64,000 bases of DNA from contig NZ_ACGK02000001.1 of assembly GCF_000159235.2 (NCBI RefSeq), forward strand, positions 744,001-808,000. The letters run 5' to 3'. This document shows, in pieces, positions 8,440-16,951 of this stretch. The number at the start of each line of letters is the position of its first letter. Position 1 is the stretch's first letter. Position numbers and translations under genes: made by a program. Origin of the DNA: Fannyhessea vaginae DSM 15829 (GTDB lineage: Bacteria; Actinomycetota; Coriobacteriia; Coriobacteriales; Atopobiaceae). The notes below the pieces were generated by a model, which ran no database searches, had not been told where the DNA came from, and was given only the letters and a program-made list of their open reading frames with translations.

Positions 8440-9939
8440 ATGGCTCTTACCGATGCAACGTCTGCTCATGACGTGTCTCTTAATACCGATTTATACGAAT
8501 TTACCATGGCTCAAGGGTATTGGGATGCAGGACTTGTGGATATGCAATCGTGCTTTACAGTCTTTTTTCGTTCTAATCCATTTGATGGTGGTTATGCTAT
8601 TGCGTGTGGTATGTCTCAGATTGCTGAGTTAGTTGAGAATTTTTCTTTTGATGATACGACCATCGATTACCTTGCCTCGCTTAAAGCACCTGCTGGTGGT
8701 GCTATGTTTAAGCCTGGGTTTTTAGACTATCTGCGTACGTTTCGCATGCATGTTGATATATGGGCAGTGCCCGAAGGTGATGTTGTTTTTCCTCGTGAAC
8801 CTCTCGTACGTGTTCAAGGTCCTCTTATCGATTGCCAGCTTTTAGAAACAGCTCTCTTAAATACGGTTAATTTTCAAACCTTACTTGCAACTAAAACTGC
8901 GCGTGTTGTTAGTGCTGCTCAAGGACGTCCCGTTTTTGAGTTTGGACTTAGACGTGCGCAGGGGTACGATGGCGGTTTGAGTGTAGCGCGCGCTTCCTAT
9001 ATTGGTGGTGCTGGTGCAACTTCAAACTTGCTTGCTGGTAAAATTTATAACATTCCTGTTTTTGGTACGCATGCTCATTCATGGGTAATGTCGTTTCCTT
9101 CGCAACTTGATGCATTTAGGGCTTATGCTCAATCAAGCCCTTATAATTGTGTGCTGCTGCTTGATACCTATGATGTTAACCTTGGCATTCAAGATGCAAT
9201 CACCGTTGCGCACGAGATGGAAGCACGAGGAGAACATCTCTTGGGCGTCCGTCTTGATAGTGGTGATTTGGCAAAGCTTTCAAAACGCGTACGACAGGCT
9301 TTTGACCAAGAGAATCTTTCATACGTTAAAATTTCCGTTTCCAACGATTTGGACGAGTTTACCATTCAATCCCTGTTAGCGCAGCATGCGCCCATTGATT
9401 CATTTGGTGTTGGTACTAAGCTTGCTACCTGCGACCCTCAGCCGGCTTTGGGAGGCGTCTATAAACTTTCAGCTATTAGAAATAATTCAGATGTTGCATG
9501 GACACCCACTATTAAGTTATCTGAGATGGCGTATAAGCGTACCATTCCAGGGATTCAACGCATCTTACGTTTTGTTGATAGTCACAATAACTTGGTAGGA
9601 GATATGATCGCAACAGAGTGTGACGCATCAAATGCTCCTTCTCATATGGTTGATGTGTTGGACGACTTAGTAAGTTATAAATTGCACGATGCAACTTGTT
9701 ATGAGCTTCTTGAACAAATTGTTAAGCAAGGTCAGCGTTGTAAAGAACCTGATAGTTTGGAAGTTGCGCGCGCGCGTTCGCTTGATGCTCAGGCTCATCT
9801 TGATCCAGCTATAAGAAGATTTTTAAATCCGCAAGTGTATCCTGTTGGTCTTGAACCTCGTCTATCCGAGCTTACACGCAAGCTTGTTCAAACCCATGCA
9901 GCAATTCAATCTTCTTGTGACCAAACGCGACGACGATAA
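8440..9939 (+). CDS. pncB: Nicotinate phosphoribosyltransferase
   Basis: PncB converts nicotinate and PRPP to nicotinate mononucleotide, the entry step of NAD salvage, with ATP hydrolysis. Family motifs run in order: TDLYEFTMAQGYW at the N-terminus, FEFGLRRAQGYDGGL, GTHAHSWVMSF (containing the catalytic His region), GVRLDSGDLAKLS and FGVGTKLATCDP. The 499 aa length is typical. The start at 8440 follows AAAGGAAG with good spacing. It has its own extended -10 promoter element and no obvious operon partner, so it is probably monocistronic. Confidence 0.95.
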   Translation: MALTDATSAHDVSLNTDLYEFTMAQGYWDAGLVDMQSCFTVFFRSNPFDGGYAIACGMSQIAELVENFSFDDTTIDYLASLKAPAGGAMFKPGFLDYLRTFRMHVDIWAVPEGDVVFPREPLVRVQGPLIDCQLLETALLNTVNFQTLLATKTARVVSAAQGRPVFEFGLRRAQGYDGGLSVARASYIGGAGATSNLLAGKIYNIPVFGTHAHSWVMSFPSQLDAFRAYAQSSPYNCVLLLDTYDVNLGIQDAITVAHEMEARGEHLLGVRLDSGDLAKLSKRVRQAFDQENLSYVKISVSNDLDEFTIQSLLAQHAPIDSFGVGTKLATCDPQPALGGVYKLSAIRNNSDVAWTPTIKLSEMAYKRTIPGIQRILRFVDSHNNLVGDMIATECDASNAPSHMVDVLDDLVSYKLHDATCYELLEQIVKQGQRCKEPDSLEVARARSLDAQAHLDPAIRRFLNPQVYPVGLEPRLSELTRKLVQTHAAIQSSCDQTRRR

Positions 9940-10186
9940 CGGCATATCCTTGTGTGAGCACGTGCTCCCGCTTGAGTGCTTAGGCGCCGCGTGCCCTTTG
10001 TGCTCGTGAAATTTTGAATGCTTTTATGCTCGTAAACATACAAAACATACTTTTTGGTTAATTTTTATTTTTTCCAATGTATTTTGTTTATTTTATACGT
10101 ATGATTAAAAGGTATACAGATTTTTGTGTGTTGTATTTGTATGAGATAGTATACGTCCAGCATGTATATGATTAAAGGAGTTATAT
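9940..10186. other. Intergenic region between pncB and argS
   Basis: No gene is seen. The first part is unusually GC-rich for this genome and holds the perfect 12-base palindrome GAGCACGTGCTC (9956-9967), with further GTGCTC/GTGCCC copies to about 10006. The second part is AT-rich and probably holds the argS promoter. I found no T-box specifier or conserved T-box sequence. Confidence 0.5.
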
Positions 10187-12034
10187 ATGCCCGAAGCAAT
10201 TAATGACCTTGTTCTTTGTGCTCTTAAGGATGCCCAAGCATCTTCAGATCTTCCTGATTTCAAAATCGAAGACGCCTGTATTGAGCGTCCAGCTGATGCC
10301 GATCACGGTGATTGGTCTTCAACCGTAGCGCTGCGAACTGCTCGTCTTGCGCATATGGCTCCTGCAAAAATCGCGCAGATTATTGTTGATCATCTTCCCG
10401 AGAACAAGGAAGTTGAGAAAGTTGAAATAGCAGGTCCTGGCTTTATTAATTTTTATCTCAAGGCCGCTGCAAGTAACGATGTTATTAATGACGTTCGTGC
10501 GCAGGGTAGTAGATGGGGCTCATGTGACGATGGTCATGGTTTTAAGATAAATTACGAGTTCATTTCTGCTAATCCAACTGGACCATTACATGTTGGTCAC
10601 GGCCGTTGGGCTGCTTTAGGTGACTCTATCTGCAATGTTTTAGATTTTTGTGGATATGACGTTTTCCGTGAGTATTACATTAATGACCATGGCTCGCAAA
10701 TGGATGTTTTTGGCGGTTCAGTTGCTATGCGTTATGTGCAACTTTGTCAAATTATGCAAGAAAAATCCTGCGATAGCAATAAAGCATATGAGCTTCTTTT
10801 GCAAGACCGTGAAGAATACGTTTTAGACGAGGATGACTCTCACCCCGAAAAACACCCCTTTATGGACGCTTTTAACGAGCATCTTGGTGGTAATTCGTAT
10901 GGTGGCGATTATATTATCGAGATTGCAAAAGAGTTTTATGATGCTGATGGTGACGCTTGGTATAAGGTTGACGAAGAAAAGCGTTGTGATGCTTTCCGTG
11001 AGCGTGCATATCAGGCCATGCTTTCTCGTATCAAAAAGACCTGTCACAACGTCCGCTGCGATTTTGACCTTTGGTTTTCAGAGCGTTCACTCTATGACAA
11101 AAATGAGCAGGGTGTTTCTTTGGTTGATAAAGCTTTTGCTCGTCTTGATGAAATGGGATACCTTTATAAAACGGATGACGGCGCACTTTGGTTTAAGTCT
11201 ACCGCGTTTGGCGACGATAAAGACCGTGTATTGATTAAGTCTAACGGTGATTACACCTATTTTGCTTCCGATGTTGCATACCACTGGAATAAGTTTGACC
11301 GAGGTGCGCAGCTCTCTATTGATTTATGGGGTTCTGACCACCACGGATATATTGCTCGTGTTACGAACGTATGTGATGCACTTGGATTTAAGGGCCAATT
11401 TAAGGTTGACTTAGGTCAGTTTGTAAACTTGCTGCGTAACGGTGAGCCTGTTCGTATGTCAAAACGTCGTGGTACTATGGTTCCTTTTGACGAGCTGATT
11501 GCAGAGGTTGGGGTAGATGCTACACGCTATACCCTGGTAAGCAAGTCATCTAATCAAACGATCGATTTTGATATCGAAGCTGTAAAAGAAAAATCAAACG
11601 CAAACCCAGTATTTTACGTTCAATATGCTCATGCGCGTATTTGCTCGATCTTGCGTCACGCAGCTGGTGTAAGCGAAGAAGAAGCTAAATCTTTAGGCAT
11701 GGATGCTGTTGCACAAAAAGCAATTGGTAATGCCTGTGATTTGTCGCTTCTGGTTCATCCCATGGAAGCTGCACTTACGCGTAAACTTTCTGAGTTCCCC
11801 GAGCTTATTTCAGGTTGTGCACGCGATCGTGCACCCTTCAGAATCACGCATTTCTGCGAAGAGCTTGCAGGTGCTTTCCACGGCTTTTATGCAAATTGTC
11901 AAGTACTTTCAAGTGAAGGTAGACAAATTGATCCAGAGCTCTCTCGTGCTCGTCTTGCAGCCTGTGATGCAGTTCGTATTAATCTCGAAGTTGCGCTCAA
12001 GCTTATTGGCGTATCTGCTCCTGATGTAATGTAG
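10187..12034 (+). CDS. argS: Arginyl-tRNA synthetase
   Basis: This class I synthetase charges tRNA-Arg. The N-terminal tRNA-binding domain includes PGFINFYL. The HIGH signature is ANPTGPLHVGHGRWA and the KMSKS equivalent is VRMSKRRGTMV. The C-terminal DALR anticodon-binding domain ends the protein. At 615 aa it is slightly longer than the usual 550-590. ATG 10187 follows AAAGGAG at 10175-10181. A terminator (12059-12103) closes the unit, and rho follows after a long leader. Confidence 0.95.
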   Translation: MPEAINDLVLCALKDAQASSDLPDFKIEDACIERPADADHGDWSSTVALRTARLAHMAPAKIAQIIVDHLPENKEVEKVEIAGPGFINFYLKAAASNDVINDVRAQGSRWGSCDDGHGFKINYEFISANPTGPLHVGHGRWAALGDSICNVLDFCGYDVFREYYINDHGSQMDVFGGSVAMRYVQLCQIMQEKSCDSNKAYELLLQDREEYVLDEDDSHPEKHPFMDAFNEHLGGNSYGGDYIIEIAKEFYDADGDAWYKVDEEKRCDAFRERAYQAMLSRIKKTCHNVRCDFDLWFSERSLYDKNEQGVSLVDKAFARLDEMGYLYKTDDGALWFKSTAFGDDKDRVLIKSNGDYTYFASDVAYHWNKFDRGAQLSIDLWGSDHHGYIARVTNVCDALGFKGQFKVDLGQFVNLLRNGEPVRMSKRRGTMVPFDELIAEVGVDATRYTLVSKSSNQTIDFDIEAVKEKSNANPVFYVQYAHARICSILRHAAGVSEEEAKSLGMDAVAQKAIGNACDLSLLVHPMEAALTRKLSEFPELISGCARDRAPFRITHFCEELAGAFHGFYANCQVLSSEGRQIDPELSRARLAACDAVRINLEVALKLIGVSAPDVM

Positions 12035-12058
12035 TATGTAGGTTCTTTTACTCGTATC

Positions 12059-12103
12059 AGTCATGCTGTTTAGCTAATCTAACAGCATGACTGTTAGTTT
12101 TTC
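12059..12103 (+). terminator. Intrinsic terminator after argS
   Basis: AGTCATGCTGTT (12059-12070) is perfectly complementary to AACAGCATGACT (12081-12092). A T-rich tail follows after GTTAG. Confidence 0.8.
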
Positions 12104-12401
12104 AAGGAAGTGTTACTGAGCGTTCGTTGACAAAAGCCTAACTGCTCCTTTTCTATATCTTCGTTTGTGTATATTCTGTTAGTTTGTCGTATTTCAAAAT
12201 ACTTTTATTTCAAGACACATTTTTGAATTATTAAATGTGTTAGTATACAGTTGTTTTGTATTTTAACTATTAAATCCCTTTATACGTTTGTTATATCGAT
12301 CAGAGTGATTAAAACGTTTTCTTCAATGATTTAAACGTCTTATATCTAATAGTTAATTTATTTTCACCTGGAAACAGTTACAAGAAAGGCATATTCCAAT
12401 T
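12104..12401 (+). other. AT-rich leader/intergenic region before rho
   Basis: No open reading frame of note is present. The sequence is very AT-rich and would contain the rho promoter and a long 5' untranslated region. Rho is autoregulated by attenuation in other bacteria, so such a leader is expected, but I see no defined structure. A ribosome site, AGAAAGG (12383-12389), precedes the rho ATG. Confidence 0.4.
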
Positions 12402-14564
12402 ATGAACCAATCAGGTGTAGATTCAGTTACTCCTCAAAAACGCCGTCGCGGTCGTCCGCGTAAAAATCAAAATCCGCTTGATTCCTCGTTAGATACTTCT
12501 TCTCAATTTGTACATGAGGAATCCAGTAACGAACAAGCATCAGAACACGAACTTATTAAAAATATTGAGGATGGGTCTCTTCCTTTAATTAATCTCCCTA
12601 AGCGCCGTCGTGGTCGTCCTCGTAAAGCAGATATAATTGCACGTCAAAAGGCTATAGAAGCTGCGCTTTTAGCGCAACAACAATCGATAGAATCCCATGA
12701 CATCATGTTAAAAGCTCAAGAGGTTCCGTCTTCTGTTGATCTGAATATATCAAATCAAGCAAATGTTGTTGTATCGCATGAAAAGTTACAAAAGCCTGAA
12801 ATGCCTCAAAGCCAAAAGTTGCATCGTGTTGCATCAGATATAGTACCTAAGAAAGAGCAAACTCAAGAGCAAAACCAATCACAAACTCCTGAAGTGGCTC
12901 AACACAGTGCTGTATATCATGAAGTAAGAGCAACTACATCTCAGATCGAGAATGAATCAGAACATCAAACTAACTCCGAAGCAAAAACCCCATTTACTAC
13001 TACGCCAACAGTAGAACTGCGTCGTCATCGTCGTCATAACAATGTCGATCAAATAAAATTAGCGTCTCAAGGTAAGAATATTTCAACTGAAAATACAAAT
13101 AACGAGTCTATTGCATCGAGCAATACATCAGAACCTTTAACTGCAGCGTTGAGTCAATCAACTCCACAAGCTACGCGTGTGAATCAAACTGCTGTCAAAG
13201 TTCCACAAGTGAATGTACGTTTTACAAAGCAGCAGCGCAGACGGGGTAGAAAAACAGACAACGCAGCACCAAGCGAACCTTCTCTTACTCAAGAACAGCT
13301 ATCAACTATGAAAGTAGCCGAGCTGCGCGCGAAAGCACAAGAGCTTGGGCTCGAAACTTCAGGTGTACGTAAGAAGGTTCTTATAGAGCAAATCTATAGA
13401 GCTGCTGCAGCTTCAGAGGGCTTTGCCTCTATTCAAGGAGTTTTAGATATACAGCCAGATGGTTATGGATTTATTCGCACAGGTAATTATATGAGTGGCG
13501 ATAATGACGCATTTGTCCATCAGCAACTTATTCGACAATATGGTCTGCGTCCTGGTGATTGGATTGACGGTCGTGTTTCTCCAAGCCGTAACAATAAGTT
13601 TCCTCCGCTTCATAAAATTGTTCAAATCAATGGTAAAACGCCTGAAGAGATTCGTAAGCGCCCGCGTTTTCGTGATTTAACTCCTGTTTATCCTGATGAA
13701 CGTCTTATTATGGAAAACGGTCAACAATCAATAACAGGACGTGCGATTGATTTGGTTGCACCTATTGGAAAAGGTCAGCGTGGACTCATTGTTTCTCCTC
13801 CAAAAGCAGGTAAAACAACTATTCTTAAAAAAATATGTCAATCTATTACAGCAAATAACCCCGAGGTACATCTTTTCTGCTTATTGGTTGACGAACGTCC
13901 AGAAGAAGTTACCGATATGCAACGTTCCATAAAAGGAACGGTTGTTGCCTCCACCTTTGATATGCCAGCAGAGAATCATACCTCAGTTTCTGAGCTTGTT
14001 ATTGAGCACGCCAAACGCCTTGTTGAACTAGGACAAGATGTAGTAGTTGTTCTTGATTCGATTACGCGTCTTGCGCGTGCATACAACCTTGCACAACCTG
14101 CAAGTGGACGTGTTTTATCAGGTGGTGTAGATTCCGCTGCTTTGTATCCCCCTAAGAAATTCTTGGGAGCTGCACGTAATATCGAACACGGTGGATCACT
14201 TACTATACTTGCGTCTGCTCTTATCGATACTGGTTCAAAAATGGATGAAGTTATCTTTGAAGAGTTCAAAGGTACGGGCAATATGGAACTTAAGCTTGAT
14301 CGAGATTTAGCAGATCGTCGTATTTTCCCAGCTATTGACCCTGTTTCTTCAGGTACGCGTAATGAAGATCTGCTTATTGCCAAGGAGCTTCAGCCATTTG
14401 TTTGGGGTCTTCGTCGTGTGTTGGCAAATATGAACAATACCGAACGCGCAGCTTCGGCACTTGTTAAGGGTCTCAAAGAAACAAAGGACAATGAGGACTT
14501 TTTAATTCGCTCTGCTCGAAAAGCGCAAGCAATAGATTATGTAGACTCTCCGTCAAAACTTTAG
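12402..14564 (+). CDS. rho: Transcription termination factor Rho
   Basis: Rho is the hexameric RNA helicase that ends transcription at rut sites. Residues 1 to about 295 form a Gln/Ser/Asn/Glu-rich extension with two RRRGRPRK-type AT-hook-like motifs (near residues 14 and 68) and later Arg-rich patches. It is followed by the Rho N-terminal helical domain (MKVAELRAKAQELGLET) and the cold-shock-like RNA-binding domain (LDIQPDGYGFIRTG). The ATPase core has Walker A SPPKAGKTT at about residue 465 and the typical LLVDERPEEVTDMQRS. At 720 aa it is far longer than E. coli Rho (419). Such basic insertions are known in actinobacterial Rho. A terminator follows. Confidence 0.96.
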   Translation: MNQSGVDSVTPQKRRRGRPRKNQNPLDSSLDTSSQFVHEESSNEQASEHELIKNIEDGSLPLINLPKRRRGRPRKADIIARQKAIEAALLAQQQSIESHDIMLKAQEVPSSVDLNISNQANVVVSHEKLQKPEMPQSQKLHRVASDIVPKKEQTQEQNQSQTPEVAQHSAVYHEVRATTSQIENESEHQTNSEAKTPFTTTPTVELRRHRRHNNVDQIKLASQGKNISTENTNNESIASSNTSEPLTAALSQSTPQATRVNQTAVKVPQVNVRFTKQQRRRGRKTDNAAPSEPSLTQEQLSTMKVAELRAKAQELGLETSGVRKKVLIEQIYRAAAASEGFASIQGVLDIQPDGYGFIRTGNYMSGDNDAFVHQQLIRQYGLRPGDWIDGRVSPSRNNKFPPLHKIVQINGKTPEEIRKRPRFRDLTPVYPDERLIMENGQQSITGRAIDLVAPIGKGQRGLIVSPPKAGKTTILKKICQSITANNPEVHLFCLLVDERPEEVTDMQRSIKGTVVASTFDMPAENHTSVSELVIEHAKRLVELGQDVVVVLDSITRLARAYNLAQPASGRVLSGGVDSAALYPPKKFLGAARNIEHGGSLTILASALIDTGSKMDEVIFEEFKGTGNMELKLDRDLADRRIFPAIDPVSSGTRNEDLLIAKELQPFVWGLRRVLANMNNTERAASALVKGLKETKDNEDFLIRSARKAQAIDYVDSPSKL

Positions 14565-14588
14565 ACAAACATATAATGCATGTATAAA

Positions 14589-14627
14589 TGAGTCGCACCA
14601 GATGAACAACTGTGTGGCTCATTTTTT
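14589..14627 (+). terminator. Intrinsic terminator after rho
   Basis: TGAGTCGCAC (14589-14598) pairs with GTGTGGCTCA (14612-14621) with two G-U pairs, followed by six T residues. Confidence 0.8.
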
Positions 14628-14718
14628 CTTAGCTCTGCGTTTTTTCTACCATGCGAACAATACTATAGGTTGAATGTGCACACAACCGTTAAAATTTATT
14701 CGCCTTTTATATTTAACC

Positions 14719-14746
14719 TTGAACTTTTCTGATTTTTGCGTACTAT
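14719..14746 (+). promoter_or_regulatory. Promoter of the envelope protein / VanZ-like unit
   Basis: A -35 TTGAAC (14719-14724) and -10 TACTAT (14741-14746) lie 16 bases apart. An inverted repeat, TAAACGG (14777-14783) and CCGTTTA (14808-14814), lies between the promoter and the gene, within the predicted leader. It could be a regulatory site. Confidence 0.5.
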
Positions 14747-14876
14747 TAAAGATAGTTAATTAATAATTCATACTGATAAACGGTATACGCAGATTAAACA
14801 CACACCGCCGTTTAGTAATTTCGCAGCAGCGTCTATGTTTACCTGCGTATCTAAAACTTGCAAGAGAGGTTTAGAT

Positions 14877-16055
14877 ATGAAAGGCATAAGAAGTAAACAA
14901 GCTATCCTCGCAGGGCTTCTTTCTTGTAATTGTGTGTTTGCTCCGCATTATGCCTATGCCACGCGTCAATCCTTAACTCCATTTCAGCCGAATGTTGATT
15001 TTGGTTTTGGTCTTTTAACTGGAGTTGGTATTTCTGGCCTTATCGCTACAATTTCATACTTTTTAGTTCAATATCACCATCGTCATGACAGTGCTGCCTT
15101 TGATGAGTTTTCTAATAACGTCGAAATATCAAATCTAAAGGCATCAAAGGACGGTTGCTCACTATCAACAGACGTGCCTGTATCCGCGCTTCATGCAAGC
15201 GATGACTATGCGGATGTTGCAACGAATTATGTACGCCATCAGTCCTTTAAAGAACGCATGGCTACACGCGCCCAAGGTGTTGCAAAAATTCTCAAAGATC
15301 GCTTATCTTCTGATCGATTTGATGATTTGCCTGTTATTGAACGAGCTGACGGTTCGGTTGGAGATGTGGGGACAAGTTGGTGGGAAGCCCGTGTTGGTAA
15401 GAGTACTGCTCATGTTGGTGATGAAGATTCTTATCGAGAAATGACACCTGTTGATTTTAATCATAATCCAACTTGGTTAGAAGAAGAAAACCAAAACAAG
15501 AAGTCAGATTCTGTTAGCGGTACTAGCAATCCTTATAAATCACGCGCTGATTATATTAGAAGTTCGATTGCAGAAGTTAACGAAGGCACATATCCTGCTA
15601 AGCGCAGTGTTGAAGAACTTGATCATGAAGATTTATGGGAAGTTGCTTTACACAATATGAATGATAAGATTATTCATGCAGACGATCCAGAGCCTCTTAA
15701 GGCGTCTGTTGATCTTGATTCGCTTGATGAAGTGGATAACATGAGTAATATTACAGCGTTTATTCCTTTTAAGGCGCCTGCTAACCATCCTGAAGTTGTT
15801 GACAGAGATTCTTATGTAGATTACTTATTAGCAGATGAGTTTTCGCGAAATGAGTCGGGGATCGCGCGCAAGAGTTCTCACAGATATTTAAAGGTTCTTG
15901 AAGGTGGTAGTCAAACGTTACCGCTTCGTTTTACTTCAAACTCACATTCGGTAACTCGATTAAGTCATGTGCCCAAACACATGGCTTCCTCGCCTGCAAA
16001 ATCGTGTGTGTTTCCACCCAAACATTTTGCTGAAACCGCTGTTAAAGAGGCATAA
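14877..16055 (+). CDS. Exported or membrane-anchored protein of unknown function
   Basis: This 392 aa protein starts at ATG 14877 with AGAGAGG (14863-14869) upstream. The N-terminus looks like a signal peptide (basic MKGIRSKQ, hydrophobic core, then HYAYA). About 20 residues later comes a membrane helix (FGLLTGVGISGLIATISYFL). The rest is hydrophilic and charged, without recognisable domains, and rich in Ser, Asp and Glu; a basic His-rich patch near the C-terminus includes HRYLKV. The frame extends upstream to 14835, but without a ribosome site. The stop overlaps the VanZ-like start by one base, so the two are coupled. I do not recognise the family. Confidence 0.7.
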   Translation: MKGIRSKQAILAGLLSCNCVFAPHYAYATRQSLTPFQPNVDFGFGLLTGVGISGLIATISYFLVQYHHRHDSAAFDEFSNNVEISNLKASKDGCSLSTDVPVSALHASDDYADVATNYVRHQSFKERMATRAQGVAKILKDRLSSDRFDDLPVIERADGSVGDVGTSWWEARVGKSTAHVGDEDSYREMTPVDFNHNPTWLEEENQNKKSDSVSGTSNPYKSRADYIRSSIAEVNEGTYPAKRSVEELDHEDLWEVALHNMNDKIIHADDPEPLKASVDLDSLDEVDNMSNITAFIPFKAPANHPEVVDRDSYVDYLLADEFSRNESGIARKSSHRYLKVLEGGSQTLPLRFTSNSHSVTRLSHVPKHMASSPAKSCVFPPKHFAETAVKEA

Positions 16056-16618
16056 TGCTTCTTAGGTGGTATCGAATATTTCAAAGGGTTATATATAAAT
16101 ATGCTGCAAGTATTCTTTGGATTTCTACACTTGTTTGGATAGGTAGTATGTGGTATCACTCTGCTACGCCTGGAGTTGTGTCATCTGCTCAAAGTGATGC
16201 ATTGGTTTATAATCTTTGGAATGTTTTTACTTTTGTGGGTGTTCAAAATATTCATACGATGGTTTTAATTGTGCGAAAAAGTGCCCATATCCTTGAGTAT
16301 ACGGTTTTTGGTGTTCTTCTCACATCTTTGTTTATCAAGGTTTGTTCTGAACTTGCATGCACTTCTTGTTGTTTAGAAAATAGAGCTGTTTTACGCACTA
16401 AAACTTTACAACTTGGACTTGTTTTTGTTTTAGGAGCTTGTGTTGTTCCAGCTTGCGATGAAACAATACAGTTGTTTGTTCCTGGTAGAAGTGGCCAACT
16501 TACTGATTGCTTTATTGATTTGGTTGGTGTAGCTTGCGGCGTATGCATAGTTGTGGCCATCTATAAACATTATAGGAATTCTAGGAAAACTCAACATTTC
16601 TGTTCCCATAAAAATTAA
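16055..16618 (+). CDS. VanZ-like family membrane protein
   Basis: This 187 aa protein has about four hydrophobic segments. The VanZ-type pattern is visible: an early WxSTLVWIGSMWYHSATPG segment, a central VRKSAHILEYTVFGVLL with the conserved Lys-x2-His and Glu-Tyr, then ACDETIQLFVPGRSGQLTDC with the conserved DExxQxFxPGRxGxxxDxxxD pattern. VanZ confers low-level teicoplanin resistance in enterococci, but most homologues have no proven role. Its start overlaps the previous stop (TAATG), suggesting that the two envelope proteins act together. Confidence 0.85.
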   Translation: MLLRWYRIFQRVIYKYAASILWISTLVWIGSMWYHSATPGVVSSAQSDALVYNLWNVFTFVGVQNIHTMVLIVRKSAHILEYTVFGVLLTSLFIKVCSELACTSCCLENRAVLRTKTLQLGLVFVLGACVVPACDETIQLFVPGRSGQLTDCFIDLVGVACGVCIVVAIYKHYRNSRKTQHFCSHKN

Positions 16619-16951
16619 TAAAGCTTTGAGCTTGATATTTCCAATAATTCTTAACTTTAACATGCTGCAAAAAGCATATTAGTATTCAAAAAACTATGTA
16701 TATATGTCTATGATTATCCAATAATAATAAAGAAATCAGGTAGGAACTTTCCGATTTTCTCATACATTTAAAAAATTATGATTACCGATTTGTTACCTAA
16801 AATGAGTAAATTCTCGTATTTTTATTTCAATTTTGAATACTTTCGTTAACAAATGATGACAAGATTTGTTTTTGGACAAAAAATTTCTAACAAGGCTTTA
16901 CAGTATTCATCAAGAGTTGTTATCACATACATAAACGATTTGAAGGGGGAT
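16619..16951. other. AT-rich intergenic region before livJ
   Basis: No gene is seen. AAATCAGG (16733-16740) can pair imperfectly with CCGATTTT (16751-16758), followed by TCTC. This is at best a weak terminator for the preceding VanZ-like unit. The remainder presumably contains the livJ promoter, which I cannot place with confidence. The livJ frame is open from 16853, but the ribosome site supports 16952. Confidence 0.4.

Noticed and set aside
9940..10186. T-box riboswitch before argS
   Set aside because: I found no conserved T-box core sequence, no specifier stem and no leader terminator.
13976..14383. 135-codon minus-strand reading frame opposite rho
   Set aside because: It lies fully inside the conserved Rho ATPase core and has no ribosome site or family features; it is a mirror of the coding strand.
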